From: Geosiphon pyriformis
Lineage: Eukaryota > Glomeromycota > Glomeromycetes > Archaeosporales > Geosiphonaceae
Direction: 5' to 3'
Assembly: GCA_016748015.1 (NCBI GenBank)
Contig: JAAOMT010000040.1
Span: 750,754-814,753 of the forward strand
DNA length: 64,000 nucleotides
Below the pieces are notes generated by a model. It saw nothing but the letters and a program-made list of their open reading frames with translations. It was not told the DNA's origin and made no database searches. The translations under genes and the position numbers were made by a program. Below, in pieces: positions 1 to 12,673 of this stretch (position 1 is the stretch's first letter; each line of letters begins with the position of its first letter).

Positions 1-1757
1 TTAATCAAAAATTTTATATTTGAAGGTTACTTTAAAATTAAAATTTTCAATTAACACAAATAATAATTGGGTTACCCATATTTAATAATATGTTAAAAAG
101 GTTAATAAAAATTACAATAATAAGATGTTAAAATAAAATAATAGTAGTGAAATATATTTTTATAAGATTATTAAACAAAAATTATCATTTTGTCAATAAT
201 AATAATAATAATAATAATAATGTTTATTGTAATCCCGATATTCCTGTCTCTGCCGGTTACACATGATTCATAAATAGGTTGTTATTATCTGCTCCCAAAA
301 ACCAAGCTTCAAAAGTATACGGGAATATCTTAAATTGTAATACTTTATGTGATCTGTAAAGTTTCGTGCGAGCCCGTGAAATTTAATTTTTTGACAGGCG
401 GCACAAGAAGATCCCGGGGCTAATCATCTTTGCAAATCTGAGATGGTTCAGTTGATTTGTTGGTGGTACACTTGGTCAAAATCATTTACCCCTGATTCCT
501 GCATGTGATAATAAAAATAAAAATGGCAAGGTATATGTGGGCTTGCCCTACACTCGGTAAGGGTGTTTTTTGACAGCTTCATATGCTTTCCACATTTGAT
601 CCTTTTGACCATTTTTATAAAGTTTATCGGATACGTGTTGCCTTTGGTTCAATGCATCACTATATAAATAATTATACTCCATTTTTCATTTTGAGTAAAC
701 TTGTGCTCAGGCCTAATTACCACTTGTAAATCATCCCTTTTGCCAAAAAACGCCTATTCTGCATTTTCATAAAATTATTTCGTCCATAAACCTTCCTTTT
801 CTTTTTATGATGATCTTCTTTAAATGTTTCCGATGCCTGCTAGGGTGTAAACATCTGATTCTAGCCAACTCGTACCTATTGAATTCCCATATCAAAACAC
901 GTTAAATTGAGAATCATCTTCCCTATTGTAATCAATAACGTCTGTGCTGCTGCTGCTTCCTTAGGCTACCTTCGTATCAAAAATTTATAATTTCCCAAAA
1001 ATTGTCTGATTCTTGAATGGTCACAATCTACTAGTTTTTATACAGGTTGCTTGTAAAGTTTATTATTTTTTTCGATGGTTTTACATTAATTGCTTATATT
1101 CAAAAAGGAGGTTTCATATTTCGCGAAATATGTGACAACATAATAATAATAATAATAATAATAGAGTAACATTAGTATATACTAAGAAACAATTTAAAGA
1201 AAAATTTGGGAGATTCAAAAGTGCATTTTTTAAGGAAATATTTTATATTAGTTCTGAGAAAAAGAATTAGAGTTGGGCTAATTTTAATGTTCGGGACTAT
1301 TTTTAGGTAAGATGGTCGCAGATCAGACCGATTTTAACGTTAATGCTTTTCACGAAAAAAAAACGAACCAAACAGGTCAAAACACCTAACATTTTTGTAA
1401 TCTTTTTAGAAGAATAATATCTCGCATTGAAATTTTATTTTTTAGAAAAGAATAAACGAGAAAAAAAACGAAAAATTTAAAATCAAAAACGCGTATTTAC
1501 AAAAATATCTAGCGAAAAAAAATCTACAAGAAAAAAAATCAAGGGTCTTAAAAGAGAAAAAACATTTGTAGCAAATTAAATTTTAAATCAAAAATTAAAA
1601 GTTCTGAGGATTTTCGTCTTTTTTTAATTTGGAAAGGGATGAAATTATATTATATCAAACTGAATGCATATGAATCATCATCATTACAAACTAAACGAAA
1701 TAAAATAAAATATTTTGGCCAAAGGGATGAACAGAGAAAATAAAGCAATCTTTTCAT
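1..1757. other. Intergenic region, no gene recognised
   Basis: AT-rich DNA with a less AT-rich part at about 230-1,020. No reading frame with recognisable protein motifs was found on either strand. Short (ATA)n microsatellites lie at 195-221 and 1,139-1,163. The part next to 1,758 is the downstream flank of the zinc-finger gene. Confidence 0.6.
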
Positions 1758-2717
1758 TCACCACAACCCAGGATTAATGCGAGATACATCTTCTTGTCGA
1801 TATGAACAATCAAATGGAGAAATTGGAGGTGGTAATGTACGATCGCATGAGTCAAGCACGTCACGTAGGCTTTGATGGGAGTGTAATGCTTTTTTGGATA
1901 GTGAATTTACCCATGAATGAGATTCAGAGTGAAGGCGAGGAGCGTATGGTTTCTTACATTCAATAGGTTCAAGACGTTCGCGAATTTGTTGATCTTGGGG
2001 TTTGGGGATTATTTCATCATGATTGATTTTTTGAGCAGGGCTCGCAGAATCAGGAATAGTGGCTAACATTGGTATCTGTTCATCTGACGAATATCCGCGC
2101 AAGGTCGGTGAACCATGCTCAGATTCATCAGAATTGACTCCACTATTACCAGGATGAGAAGATTCTGAGGCTGGACTTTTCGGAGCTATTTCTGGATTAT
2201 TGTTGTTAATGTTTCCAGCAGCATCTCTTCTTAGTTTCTTTAATGTGCATGCGGCAATGTGTCTGGCTAAAAAACCAGAGCGCGTAAAAGATTTCGTGCA
2301 ACCACTGACAGGACAGTGTTGTGATATATTTGGTGATTCTTGTAAGATATATGTTATTGCGTGATATGCTGGTTGATTTTTAATGTAGATTGTGGTATTG
2401 CGAAACATCACCATAGGATTTTTACCCCTGCGTTGAGGATCTTTTCTTTTGAATTGTTTTTCGTGAATCTTTTTGTGACGCGTCAATTCATCAGAGCGCG
2501 AGAAGCATTTTTCGCATGCTGGACATTTATGAGGTTTTTCACCTGTATGTATTTTCAAATGACGTGTTAGATGCTCTAGTCGAACAAAATTTTTTTGGCA
2601 CATTCGACATTTGTAAGGTCTTTTGCCTTCGTCATTAAGTGAATCAACATAAAGATCGGAAAACAAGGTTGGTTGAGGCTCCGATTCTTGAGGAATCTTG
2701 TGAAGAGTTTTTGCCAT
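1758..2717 (-). CDS. C2H2 zinc-finger protein, CreA/Mig1-like
   Basis: Single-exon gene of 319 codons read on the minus strand, ATG at 2,717. Two adjacent C2H2 fingers occupy residues 37-57 (C37, C40, H53, H57) and 65-85 (C65, C68, H81, H85), joined by a canonical TGEKP linker. Their helices contain RLEHLTRH and SRSDELTRH, the signature of fungal CreA/Mig1 carbon-catabolite repressors that bind GC-box promoters. A third, atypical C2HC finger lies at about 135-157 (C135, C140, H153, C157). The rest is Ser/Pro/Asn-rich and probably disordered. Finger 2 has CX2C rather than the CX4C usual in CreA, so it may belong to a wider Mig1/Egr-like group. A nuclear transcription factor is very likely; glucose repression as its role is inference. 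Confidence 0.85.
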   Translation of the reverse strand: MAKTLHKIPQESEPQPTLFSDLYVDSLNDEGKRPYKCRMCQKNFVRLEHLTRHLKIHTGEKPHKCPACEKCFSRSDELTRHKKIHEKQFKRKDPQRRGKNPMVMFRNTTIYIKNQPAYHAITYILQESPNISQHCPVSGCTKSFTRSGFLARHIAACTLKKLRRDAAGNINNNNPEIAPKSPASESSHPGNSGVNSDESEHGSPTLRGYSSDEQIPMLATIPDSASPAQKINHDEIIPKPQDQQIRERLEPIECKKPYAPRLHSESHSWVNSLSKKALHSHQSLRDVLDSCDRTLPPPISPFDCSYRQEDVSRINPGLW

Positions 2718-5700
2718 GAATTTTTATTTTAAGGTATTAGCTCGTTGCTTTAGAAATGTTGTGCTTTTCAGTTTTTACTTTCAACTTTGATAAAGTTAAG
2801 AGAAGAGAGAGAAATAAAAGGATTGAGCTATACGTCGCAGTCGTAGGAACTTTGTATTTTTAGTCGTGTCCCGTTTTCCCAAGGAAAGTGAATTGATGAG
2901 GTGTTTTGAAAGGGAAAGGGAAGATTAAGAAACGTAAAATTATGTATTGGCTTTAGAGCGCGGATAGAAAGTTATTGGAAATCTTATATTTATACTAGAG
3001 CCTCGTGAATTATGATTTCAGCGGTATTGTCCTAAATTTGGCACAAGATTTTCTGACGATGTGGCAGGTGAGACACATTATCTTGCCTCTGTTTCGCCAT
3101 CGCATTTAGAGGAAATAAACGGGAACTGTGGGAATAGAAAACTAAATTTTCGAAATATCAATTATTATCATGCGTGGTAGTAAAGGGGTAAAAAAGTAAA
3201 CTCAATTTTTTTTCATTCTTCAATTATCCTGATTATGCTAATCAACTTATTAATAAAAATCATCAGCCTCTTATGAAACTTGTGTGCATTGACTTACATT
3301 AAAAAATAGTAAGTCAGGCGTCGAATGATCAAACGAGACTGTTCCCAATGCTCACAAGAAAAGGATAAAATTGGTAAGGAAATATGTAAATCTTGGGTGG
3401 GGAGAATATGTGCAACGGAAAAAACTGACCTGGTCCTGTCAAAAAATTTGCCTTTTCATTTTTGTCTCTTACGCTGCAGTAACACGCAGCCAAATTGCAT
3501 GTTTTCCATGTGATGATTCATGCGGTGTCAGCAAAATACGAGGCAACACGAAACTCAATTGCTCTCTTTGACATTTTTTTTATTGTCCTTAAACTAATAT
3601 TTTTCTTATTTTCAACCTTGTATTGTCATTCAACTGCCCAAGCGCATTCTCACCATTGTTGTTGGTATTCTTGTCTTTAATTCGAAAGCTTCTATCCGTT
3701 GTACGAATAAACAGCGATTTAACCAGCTTTTTAGCACATGTAAAATAAATAATGACATGTAGATAAAACGCGTCAGTATATGTCGAATTGTTCAATTCAT
3801 ACTAGAACCGGTTTCTTTTCTATACCTGTGTATCATTAAAACGCCGATGCGAAGGAATACTGAAAACAATGGTCATGGGAGATAGTTGATCTGAGCGATA
3901 TAGCGATAACAAATACATGGTCAACAAATTTATTTTATATTATATATATATATATTGTATTAGGTAGGTATAGATTGTTCGTTTTAAAAAAAAAATCATT
4001 TAAAATTTCAACTCTAATCTTTCATCATTAAACATATTATCCCGCTTAACCAGCCTCTTTCTTGTTTTTTACAGATATTTCTGCCACGTTTTCTTCTTAT
4101 CGTGATACCGTCTTTTTTCACCATTATTAACTCATAAAACCTGCCTTTTTTAATCATCGAAATCAATCAAAGGTGATACAGGAAAAAAAACGACAGACTT
4201 CCATCCAACAACAAATAATTATCTAGAAGAAAGAAAAACCAAGAAGGGACAGAAAAGACTCGAAGGTTTGCCTTTTAAATATCTAAGGGAGAAAATCGGC
4301 AAATGCGGAAAGGCACCTGGTTTCCAATTAAATATTGTATCATCTTGCCTGCATCAATTTTATGCAATTTCACCTGAATTTTATAAAAACGACTATGTAC
4401 ATTGGGTTCTACCTTATTATTGATCACATGCTGATTCAGTGCTAACGCCGGTAAAAATCCTTTCAACAGCTGATATCAGGTGATTTTATGAAACCATGCG
4501 CAAAATGCGAGCAAATTTGATCGCGAGAATTATTCCGTCCACGCTACCTGCCACGCTTCCAAAAGAATTACCAATTTAATATTTCAATTTTAGCGAATTA
4601 TTTAACTGCAACTTAACGATATTAGGTTTATAATTTGAACATGACATTTTAAATTTTCAAAGCATCCATTGTCAGAATTAATAATACAGAATCAAGTTTT
4701 CTGTATTGATGATCCAACAACATATTTTAGGTTAGAAATAATTGGTAAATTTACGAGCTTTTCCAATCTCAAAAGAAATGAAATCTTTTTTTTTATACGT
4801 GAATTTTGGAATTGCATAAAAATTTATTATAAAATTTCTAATAAATTTGTATCAAACTTTTTAATTATGTAATTTACTTTGATTGTATTTCACTTGATAC
4901 TTATATTTTGACAAATTATTATTACTTTTTATCAATGTGTGATGTTTAGGGCAAAATGGTATTTGATTTAATTAATTCTAAATTTGCGCTTTATTAAAAA
5001 TTAAAAGTTGATAAGATAAATAAATTTTTTAGAACTTGCTTAAATGGCTTAATTTAATTCAAAAAGAACAAATAATGTTTTTAAAACAAAGTTTGAACTA
5101 AATAAAACAAGCTCACTTATTTGGTAGAAAATTGTATTAAAAAAACTATTGTGAGTTAAATATTTCAAAAAAACTCATGTGTATTTTTGAACTTATTTAC
5201 TTTATATTCTTGTAAACTTATAAATCAATAAAATAAATCACAGATTTAATTTATAAAAAAGCCATAATCAAAGATAAAATGAAAAAAAAAGAGTTTAATA
5301 ATTGAAAACCACAAATTTTATTTAAACTTATATTAAAATAATTAAAAAATGTGTAAAACAAAAACTTTTATTTATGGGATTAATTTCAATAAAAAATTAT
5401 TATAAATATTTTAATATTAATATGAGTATTGAAAGATATCTGTATTATAAGTTTAATTTACTAAAAATTTTATTTTTACATGAAACAATCTGGCTGTGTT
5501 TACAATCAAATATATTATTCTTATTTATGCTTCAATAGTTATAATGACTCTTAAAAAAAATCACAAACTATAGCATTTATTTTAATTATATGATTATACA
5601 AGTCCTAACAAAAACAGTTACTTTCAAATTGATTGCTTTTTAAGTTAATATTATGTAAACTAAATGTAAAACTTTTTCAAAGAACATAAATATTCAATGG

Positions 5701-5753
5701 AGGGAAATTAATTTTTCTTATAATGAACTTCAAATTATAAATTTAAAAGTATC
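2718..5753. other. Intergenic region upstream of the zinc-finger gene
   Basis: About 3 kb without a convincing gene. The first 0.6 kb is the presumptive promoter and 5' UTR of the minus-strand zinc-finger gene. Short open frames at 3,325-3,795 overlap each other in several frames and show no motif, so they are not called. From about 4,600 the sequence is very AT-rich. Confidence 0.55.
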
Positions 5754-7084
5754 TTATCCCAAAATTCTTGAAAATTTGTTATATTCTGGACAAATTCCCA
5801 TTTCTTGACCAAAATATGGTCCGAAATGTGAAAGATTGCTTGAAAATTGACCCTTCTTTTGAGTTTGTGCATTGCAATGCTTTTCGTAAATTTTGTTTAT
5901 AAAAAAATTTCAATAGAATCCAAATAAAAGCAAAAAATAACTTAATCAAGTGGCATTATTATAAAAATAAGGTATGTTTTTGAAAATATTTTACCTCATT
6001 TTCCACAAACACATACTGAAATCTACCACGACTTGAAACACGATCTCCACTGCACTCAAAGATTTCAGTCTGTCTAAAACCTAGTTTATGAAAACAATCA
6101 CAGTTTACGGAAGGTCGAATCCAAAATTCCTTTTCATAATGCCACCATCCTTTATTCGAAGGAGGAAATTGAGGTAGAAAATCATTGTCATATGTGAATC
6201 GAAAAACTTTATGCATCAGAATTTCGTTGACATGTTCAGAAAATTGGCGGTTTCCTATTCGGGGCTGACCAAATGTGTATACTGTAACATCTTTAGATTG
6301 GTGAAATTTTTTGATTAAAAGTGCCGCCAGTATTGCGTAACCTGTATTTATATAAAAATTGGTAAATACCTATAAGTAATTTATGAAAACCTTTTTTGAA
6401 GAATAATATCCTGTTGCTCATATTAATAATTGACTTGCCTCCTCCTAGACCATGCCCAGCTAAATGGAATTTGTTAAATTTATTCAGAAAATAAGCAATC
6501 TTTTCCAATAAATTAACTTCAATTTTTTGAAATGTTTCAAAAATCTCAAGGTGAATTTTTGACTTCTTGAGAGGATCATAATAAAGCAATGAATTTTCTT
6601 GGCTTTTCCATCTCTCAAAGCTGAGTTTTGTTCCTCTAAAATATAAAATTACTGCGTATTCATTGTTAATCTCCAATCCTTTTGAAATATTAAAAGTAGA
6701 TTTAAAGAATACTATTAGACTTAAATTCATTTTTTGAAAAGGTTTGTAAATTTGTTAAGTTTAATTCCTTTTTACCGTAGATCCCATCCGAATCATTTTC
6801 TTCAAGGCAGTAAGCTTTGTTAGCGTAATATGCAAAACTTTGAAAGCTAAAAAGTAGTCTCTCGTCAGTCACCAATTTTTTCAACAAATAACCATCTTCA
6901 TTTATATTTCTTTTAATTTTTCTCTTGGTTTCCCTGTTCGCTAATATTTCCATTTTGACTTCTATGAATGAATTTTTTATTATTCGAATGATTATTGTTG
7001 TTGTTGGTAAAATATTTATCACAATGAAAGAAAAGATTGTCAGAAGAGTTATTAAAAAATTTTTGCTCTTTTGTACTTGATCAT
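5754..7084 (-). CDS. Class 3 lipase-like protein A, nucleophile Ser replaced by Gly; broken or mis-assembled start
   Basis: Four exons on the minus strand: about 7,084-6,776, 6,678-6,439, 6,341-5,995 and 5,879-5,754. Phases agree and match the paralogue at 8,034-9,616; exon 3 is 347 bp in both. The alpha/beta-hydrolase core is clear: the beta-strand ending YFRGT, a nucleophile elbow GHGLGG where active class 3 lipases have GHSLGG, the block TFGQPRIGN, the acid-residue region YDNDFLPQFPP, and the C-terminal His motif HFGPYFGQ. Asp and His of the triad are kept and Ser is Gly. Intron 2 uses a GC donor (AG|GCAAGT). The hydrophobic N-terminus is out of frame with the likely ATG at 7,084 by one base at a six-T run (7,054-7,059); an in-frame ATG at 6,953 is the alternative start. 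Probably secreted or membrane-anchored, with non-canonical or no lipase activity. Confidence 0.75.
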
Positions 7085-8033
7085 TGCTCAGGTCAAAAAT
7101 GTGGAATATTTTAGTTTTTTTTCATGTAATTAAAAGAAATAAAAATTAGAAAGTTTATGCATCATTTGTATTTAAGTGACTAATATTAAGATAGTTTTAG
7201 AAGTCATTGGAAATTTTATAGGCAAAGATGGGTTAGTGAAAAACTCTTAAATATTATATATATTAATCTGTTTTTAAAAGAAAGTAAAAATAAATTTGTT
7301 TTTATCGATAAAATAAATCTTGGGCTTATCTTGAATGTAAAGCGTTGTTGTTTCCATATCTCATTCAAAAACAAGCAATCTTAAGGTCTTATCTAATGAA
7401 GATCTTTTTAAAGTTTATATTGAACACATTCATAAGGTCACCAAGGCTCCTCACTTAGTCAAAACTGACTTTTCCAATTCCACTACTATTCTTGCAAATT
7501 CTTAAAACTTCAATTAAGTTTGGAATACTCAAAGAAAATCTTAAAATAACGTGCAGACTTGTTTGTTACTTGTATGATCTCGGTTAAACTGAATGTCTAT
7601 AACATAATAAAAAAAATCCTATACGTGCCTTGCAACTATATTGAGGCTTCAAACCTTTAAAGCTTTGTCTGATATTGTGTGCTGACATAAGCTAGGCTGA
7701 CTGAGAAAATTTTGTACTTACTCCTTTGTAATCACAAATTAAGCATCCCGAACCCTCGGTAAAAGGATTTACGAAATTCGAATAGGGAATGATTAGAGAA
7801 CAATGGTTTCTTGCATACGGAAAAAGCCTAACTTTTTAAATTCTCAATGTAAAATTATACCTCCCGCGTTATATCACAATTTATAGGGGAATTACTCATA
7901 AAAGTTGTTTCTCAATTCTTAAATATCTCGATATAGTTTATTTGAAAAAGTTTTGAATTCTTTAATTATATATAGGTCTAAGAGTAAATAAATAATAAAT
8001 AATTCATATAAATTAAAATAATAATAATAGGAT
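7085..8033. other. Intergenic region between the two lipase-like genes
   Basis: Upstream region of lipase-like gene A and downstream flank of gene B. No open frame with motifs was seen. Confidence 0.5.
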
Positions 8034-8158
8034 TCAAAGTAATTCCGGACATTGTCCCATTAATTGTCCAAAATAAGGGCCATAATGAATGAATTCTACT
8101 TCAGTCTTGGTTCTTTTGTTACATTCCTACAAAAAATTTGCTTGAAGTTAATTACTGT

Positions 8159-8200
<42 letters not shown>

Positions 8201-9616
8201 AACATAATTTTTTGAGATCAGATAAAATTAATTACTATATTTTCAACAAAAACATCTCGAAATCGTTCTGTTGGCCCAATTTCTTCACCTCTGCATCTGT
8301 AAACCTGAGTGATATTATTAGATTTCCTGCCAAAGCAATCACAATTATTTTCATTGGTGATCCAATATTCAGTTTCATAATGCCACCAACCATAACTGGA
8401 TCGTGGAAAACGAGACACAAAATCATCCTTGTATGTGATTCGAAATATTCGGTTCGGTAAAATTTTATTGACATGTCTGGCGAAATGACCGTTTCCGATG
8501 CGTGGTTGGCCAAAAGAATAAATTTTAATCTTTGATCGTGGCATGAACTTTTTGATCAGAAGTGCTGTGAACAATGCAAAGCCTAAATAAAAAATCAATT
8601 TTAAAATCAGGATCTTTTGTCTCTATTACGTCTTTTAAATTTTCATTTGAAATAAAAATTACCTCCTCCCACCCCATGTCCAACTAATTGAAATTTACGA
8701 GAGGGTGTTAAATATTTTTGAATCATTTCATAAATATCGATTTCTGATTTCTCAAAATCTTCCAAAATTTTCCTAGCAACTTTGGAATTTTCTATTCCGT
8801 TATAGGCAATCCAATTATCATTTTGTGCGTTCCATTCTCTCAGAGAAAGCTCTTTGCCTCGAAAATAAAAAATAATTGCATCTGATTCATTTGTAATATC
8901 GACTTTCCCTATACATGTGTTAATTTTGTGTTTGAAAGGAGAATCGATTGGCGAAAAATTATTTTTGAGGAGTTTAGTTTTTTCAAAAAAAAAAACTAGC
9001 AAATACCAAAAACTACTTTTCCGTTGTCAGGATAACAATAAGCCTTGTTTGCATAATAGGCCATTTGGGCAAATTCTGCCAAAAGGTCCTTGTTTAATAC
9101 AAGTCTTTTATTTGGACCTTTTTCTAAAGGAAAAGAATTTTCTGAAAGGTCATCATTATCAAAAAAATGATTACGCTTTCTCAGGAAAAGCTTTTTTGAT
9201 ACCGATTGAGCCACTCTCTCACTTTGTTGTTTTCGTGAAATCCTTGAATTTTTTTCCGCGGTCTTAAATACTGTTTTGTCTTTTTTCTTCCCTAAAGACA
9301 AACGCACCATCTGAGATGTTATGTTTATGTGATCAATTCCTTTCCTCAATAATGAAAAAGAATTAAAGTCTTTTAAAAATGTCTTTGAGAAATCTTCTTT
9401 GTTCACACTTTGCTTTATGTGAGTTTTTTGATAGTCTGAGCCAAGTTCATATAATTTTCTTAATCGATCTATCATTTTTCCATTAATTATTAGAGTTATT
9501 AACCATCCTTCCCCTCCTTCTCTCGCTACAATGAAGAGCAAACCAATTGATACCACGAGTAAGAACAACCTTGACCCAATTTTTCTCGATTTCTTCCACG
9601 TCACATTATGTACCAT
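8034..9616 (-). CDS. Class 3 lipase-like protein B, nucleophile Ser replaced by Gly
   Basis: Four exons on the minus strand: 9,616-9,007, 8,908-8,663, 8,582-8,236 and 8,126-8,034, giving 431 codons. All introns are GT-AG and all phases close. The N-terminus (ATG at 9,616) has a basic start followed by a hydrophobic segment at about residues 16-30, a signal peptide or anchor. A long basic, Ser-rich spacer precedes MAYYANKAYC, the usual start of the fungal class 3 lipase domain. The core shows IIFYFRGKEL, elbow GHGVGG (Gly where the catalytic Ser belongs), SFGQPRIGN, acid region YKDDFVSRFP, GWWHYETEYWI, and the terminal His motif HYGPYFGQLMGQCPE. Fold assignment is strong. Loss of the nucleophile suggests a non-canonical or non-enzymatic role. 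It is a tandem paralogue of gene A in the same orientation. Confidence 0.85.
8159..8197. repeat. (TAA)n microsatellite
   Basis: Uninterrupted trinucleotide TAA run lying in intron 3 of lipase-like gene B. Confidence 0.9.
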
Positions 9617-12229
9617 TTTGTCGTCGGGCAGAAATCATGTTCTGGTTTTAACAGTGAAAAAGTACTCTCTTCAAGGATCTCTATATTTGTATATATTTTC
9701 TTTTTGAAAGATATACTGTACATCGTGGGATTTCAATGAGTATTGATAAGATCAGTTTATTTTGACTATATTTAGTATGTTTTTATGAAATATTTTGAAA
9801 ATCATGTAAAGCCTTCACATGTTTGCAATATTTTACTAATTTATTTTTTGAGATTTTAGTCCTTACAAATTAAAAACTAGCCGAAATTTTTTTTAGGAAA
9901 TTAGAATTAAAAAGGATATATTTATTGTATGAACAACACACATTTTAATTTTTGTTGCCAATTATCAGTTCAAGTTATCTATTTCAAGTTTGATTGTTAA
10001 AATTTTTTTAATTCATCATAATCAGTAATATCCTTTCAGTTAATCACTCTTGTAATTAATCACCTTTCTGGTTTATAACTCTTTTAATTAATCAACATTA
10101 TCTTCCAATTAATTGTCCTTACATTTTATTATCCTTCTAGTTAACCATTGATTATTTTTAAATTAATCAATTTCATTCTTTAATTATTTATTTTTCAATT
10201 AATCACTTTTTTAGTTCCTTATTTTAGACATTATCTCTTATATTGCATCATAATTTATTATACAATTCTTTTAAAATTAGCAAAGATTTTAACCTGATCA
10301 AAACTAATTATTGTATATTCAACATATGTAAAGTTTATTTAGAAATACAATATATCTATTTATTTCAATAAACTGCTCAATAGTACATAATATATTTATA
10401 TAAACACAAGTAAAATCAAAAAGATATACATAATATTTTATGTTGAAATAGAGTAATAAATCACTTTAGATGATATAGTCTTTATTAAAATTTTGGTGGC
10501 AAGCAGTTCCATTTTTTTTTACAAACGTTTATAATATGTTTGAAACATAATAACCAAAAATAGCAATTATATAAAGACCAAAATTATTTATATTTGAATT
10601 AGTTTAAAAGACTTTTTAATAATCAAATTTTTTATTTACAACAATATTTTTCAAAACATGAAATTATTAACTTAAGATTTAATTGGAAATACAGAGACTT
10701 TATAGTTTTCTGAAGGCATATAAAAAAACTAATTATGTTATTTTAGGTAGGAATTTGTAAAATATCCATATTTTCGCATTTAATAAATGGTTAAATGTGG
10801 ACAACCTGCATTTAGTGAAAAGACGTTTGAGCATTCATGATCTTGAATAGTTATTGACACAGAAGAATATACAAATAAAATTCGTGGATTCTACAGCGAT
10901 ATTCACCATAATCTGAGTGAATAAAAATGTTTTGCTGCTCCCAATGCAAAACAGAGCTTGATAGAATATCAATTTTGCTGTCTTACTAAAAACAAGTCAG
11001 ATTAGACTAAAATGACTTACAGAACTTGTATATCACCTGATTTAGGATTTAATTAATATAAAGTTTTATTAGGAATAATAAGTTCTAATTTACCTTATAC
11101 AACCAAAGTGCTTTTTTGAAATCTCGTTTTATATCCCAAATTACTTTCCAATACCCCAAAAGATAATATCATCTGAACTTTATGCCATAAAAAACCTAGC
11201 ACGCCGCCAATCCTTTTTGCTCCCAGTCAAGGCATCGTAATTATTACCTTAAGTAGTACTTTGAAAAGATAACATAATTTTATGTTCAAAAAAGGGGCCT
11301 AAACATGAAAGACCCAATTTTTTGATCCTTTTAGAAATTGTATAAAAACTTGAATAATGTTTTAAATATTTTTAAAAATATCCTAGAATCCAAGATACTA
11401 ATTCATCGGCTTTTGACATGTGAGCTAATCTATGGAAAGAAAATTTTGAAATCTTGTTTCAGTCTTGAGGGCATATCGAAAGGCTAAAAGGTTCAATGAA
11501 AAACTGATTTTGCAAATATGACCCAAATTCTATGTCAAAATTAAAAATCTGGAAATAAAAAAATATTATTAATAGTAAACAAATATAAGAAATTAAAAAA
11601 ATTAATATTGGTTTATAGATTTTAAATTCAATTTAAGTATGCACACTTTATAATTTTAATTACTTATTAATAAAAAAAATTATGTAAAAAGTTATACATG
11701 TAAATAAATTACTTTTTTAGTTATCAATATATATTCAAAATTTAAATCAGTTCTAAATTTAGATTAAATTAAATGATTGATCCTATGTTATTTACAATAA
11801 TAAGAAAATTTTATTCTTAATTTGTATTATATTGCTGGTATAAAATTGTGTATATTGCATGTATATAAATTTTAGATAGTTTTTTATTAAATTGAGTAAT
11901 CAGCGGTAAATTTAATTTTTTTTTAGAATGGTATATAAAATATTTATATTACAATCATATGATATTGATATTTTTAATAGGCCCTAATCAAAAATAAAGA
12001 TTTCCTTTTAATTTATAACAAATTTTACAAGTATAACATATTAATTCATTGATTTTAATTTTTGTATTTGAATAAAAAATTATACATTTAAAGGTTAGCG
12101 TTATCTGTGCTCAAAGTAGAATATCATAAATTATAATAAGATCGATCTCCAAATTTGATTATCTCTGTACCGATAAATTTTCCGGGTTAGTTTACATAAA
12201 CAAACTGTGTTAAACGCGTCTTCGTCATA
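9617..12229. other. Intergenic AT-rich region
   Basis: Promoter side of lipase-like gene B, then about 2.4 kb of very AT-rich DNA without a supported gene. A degenerate tandem array lies inside it at about 10,020-10,215. Confidence 0.5.
10020..10215. repeat. Degenerate tandem array of TTAATTAATCA-like motifs
   Basis: The motif TTAATCA or AATTAATCA recurs about seven times with spacings of roughly 16-30 bases, separated by pyrimidine-rich stretches. This looks like a decayed short tandem repeat rather than coding sequence. Confidence 0.45.
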
Positions 12230-12673
12230 TTAAACCCGTCTTCGTTATCTAGGTAAGAACTATACCAGTAAAGCACAACCCTACTGGCGTATTGGCCATT
12301 TGCTCCTGCGTCAGATGGTTGGAAGCAACATCTGAATCCCCTTTGGTGCGTACGTGCGTGCTCAAAGGCTGATTTCGCCATGTTTTCCTACTGGCGTATT
12401 GGCCATTTGCTCCTGCGTCAGATGGTTGGAAGCAATCTGCTGAACACCCTTTGGTGCATGCATGTCCAAAGGCTGTTTCTCTTCATTAAGTTGGTCTTGT
12501 CTATTATTATACACACAGGAACTTAACGACTGACTTATCTCTTTTCAGAATGTATGCTTCTATTATTGAAGAATATCTCAATACTACCAAATACACTCTT
12601 TGGTCAATTCTATCTATTTTACAATACATAGAATCCAACCATGGTTTATCCATTGATAATGTGAGCATCCTCG
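12230..12673 (+). repeat. Left arm of a 0.4 kb inverted repeat
   Basis: This segment recurs in reverse complement at 13,817-14,236. It holds two tandem units with a 107-bp period (units starting at 12,281 and 12,388), each beginning CTACTGGCGTATTGGCC and carrying GCGTCAGATGGTTGGAAG. Beyond them come a probable 5' UTR and the first about 125 bases of the coding region starting at 12,550. The arms are similar but diverged. Confidence 0.85.

Noticed and set aside
3325-3795. Several overlapping 60-70 codon ORFs
   Set aside because: They overlap in different frames and strands with no motif, signal peptide or splice context.
10020-10215. Possible CRISPR-like array
   Set aside because: Units are degenerate, spacings irregular and AT-only; the genome is eukaryotic with introns.
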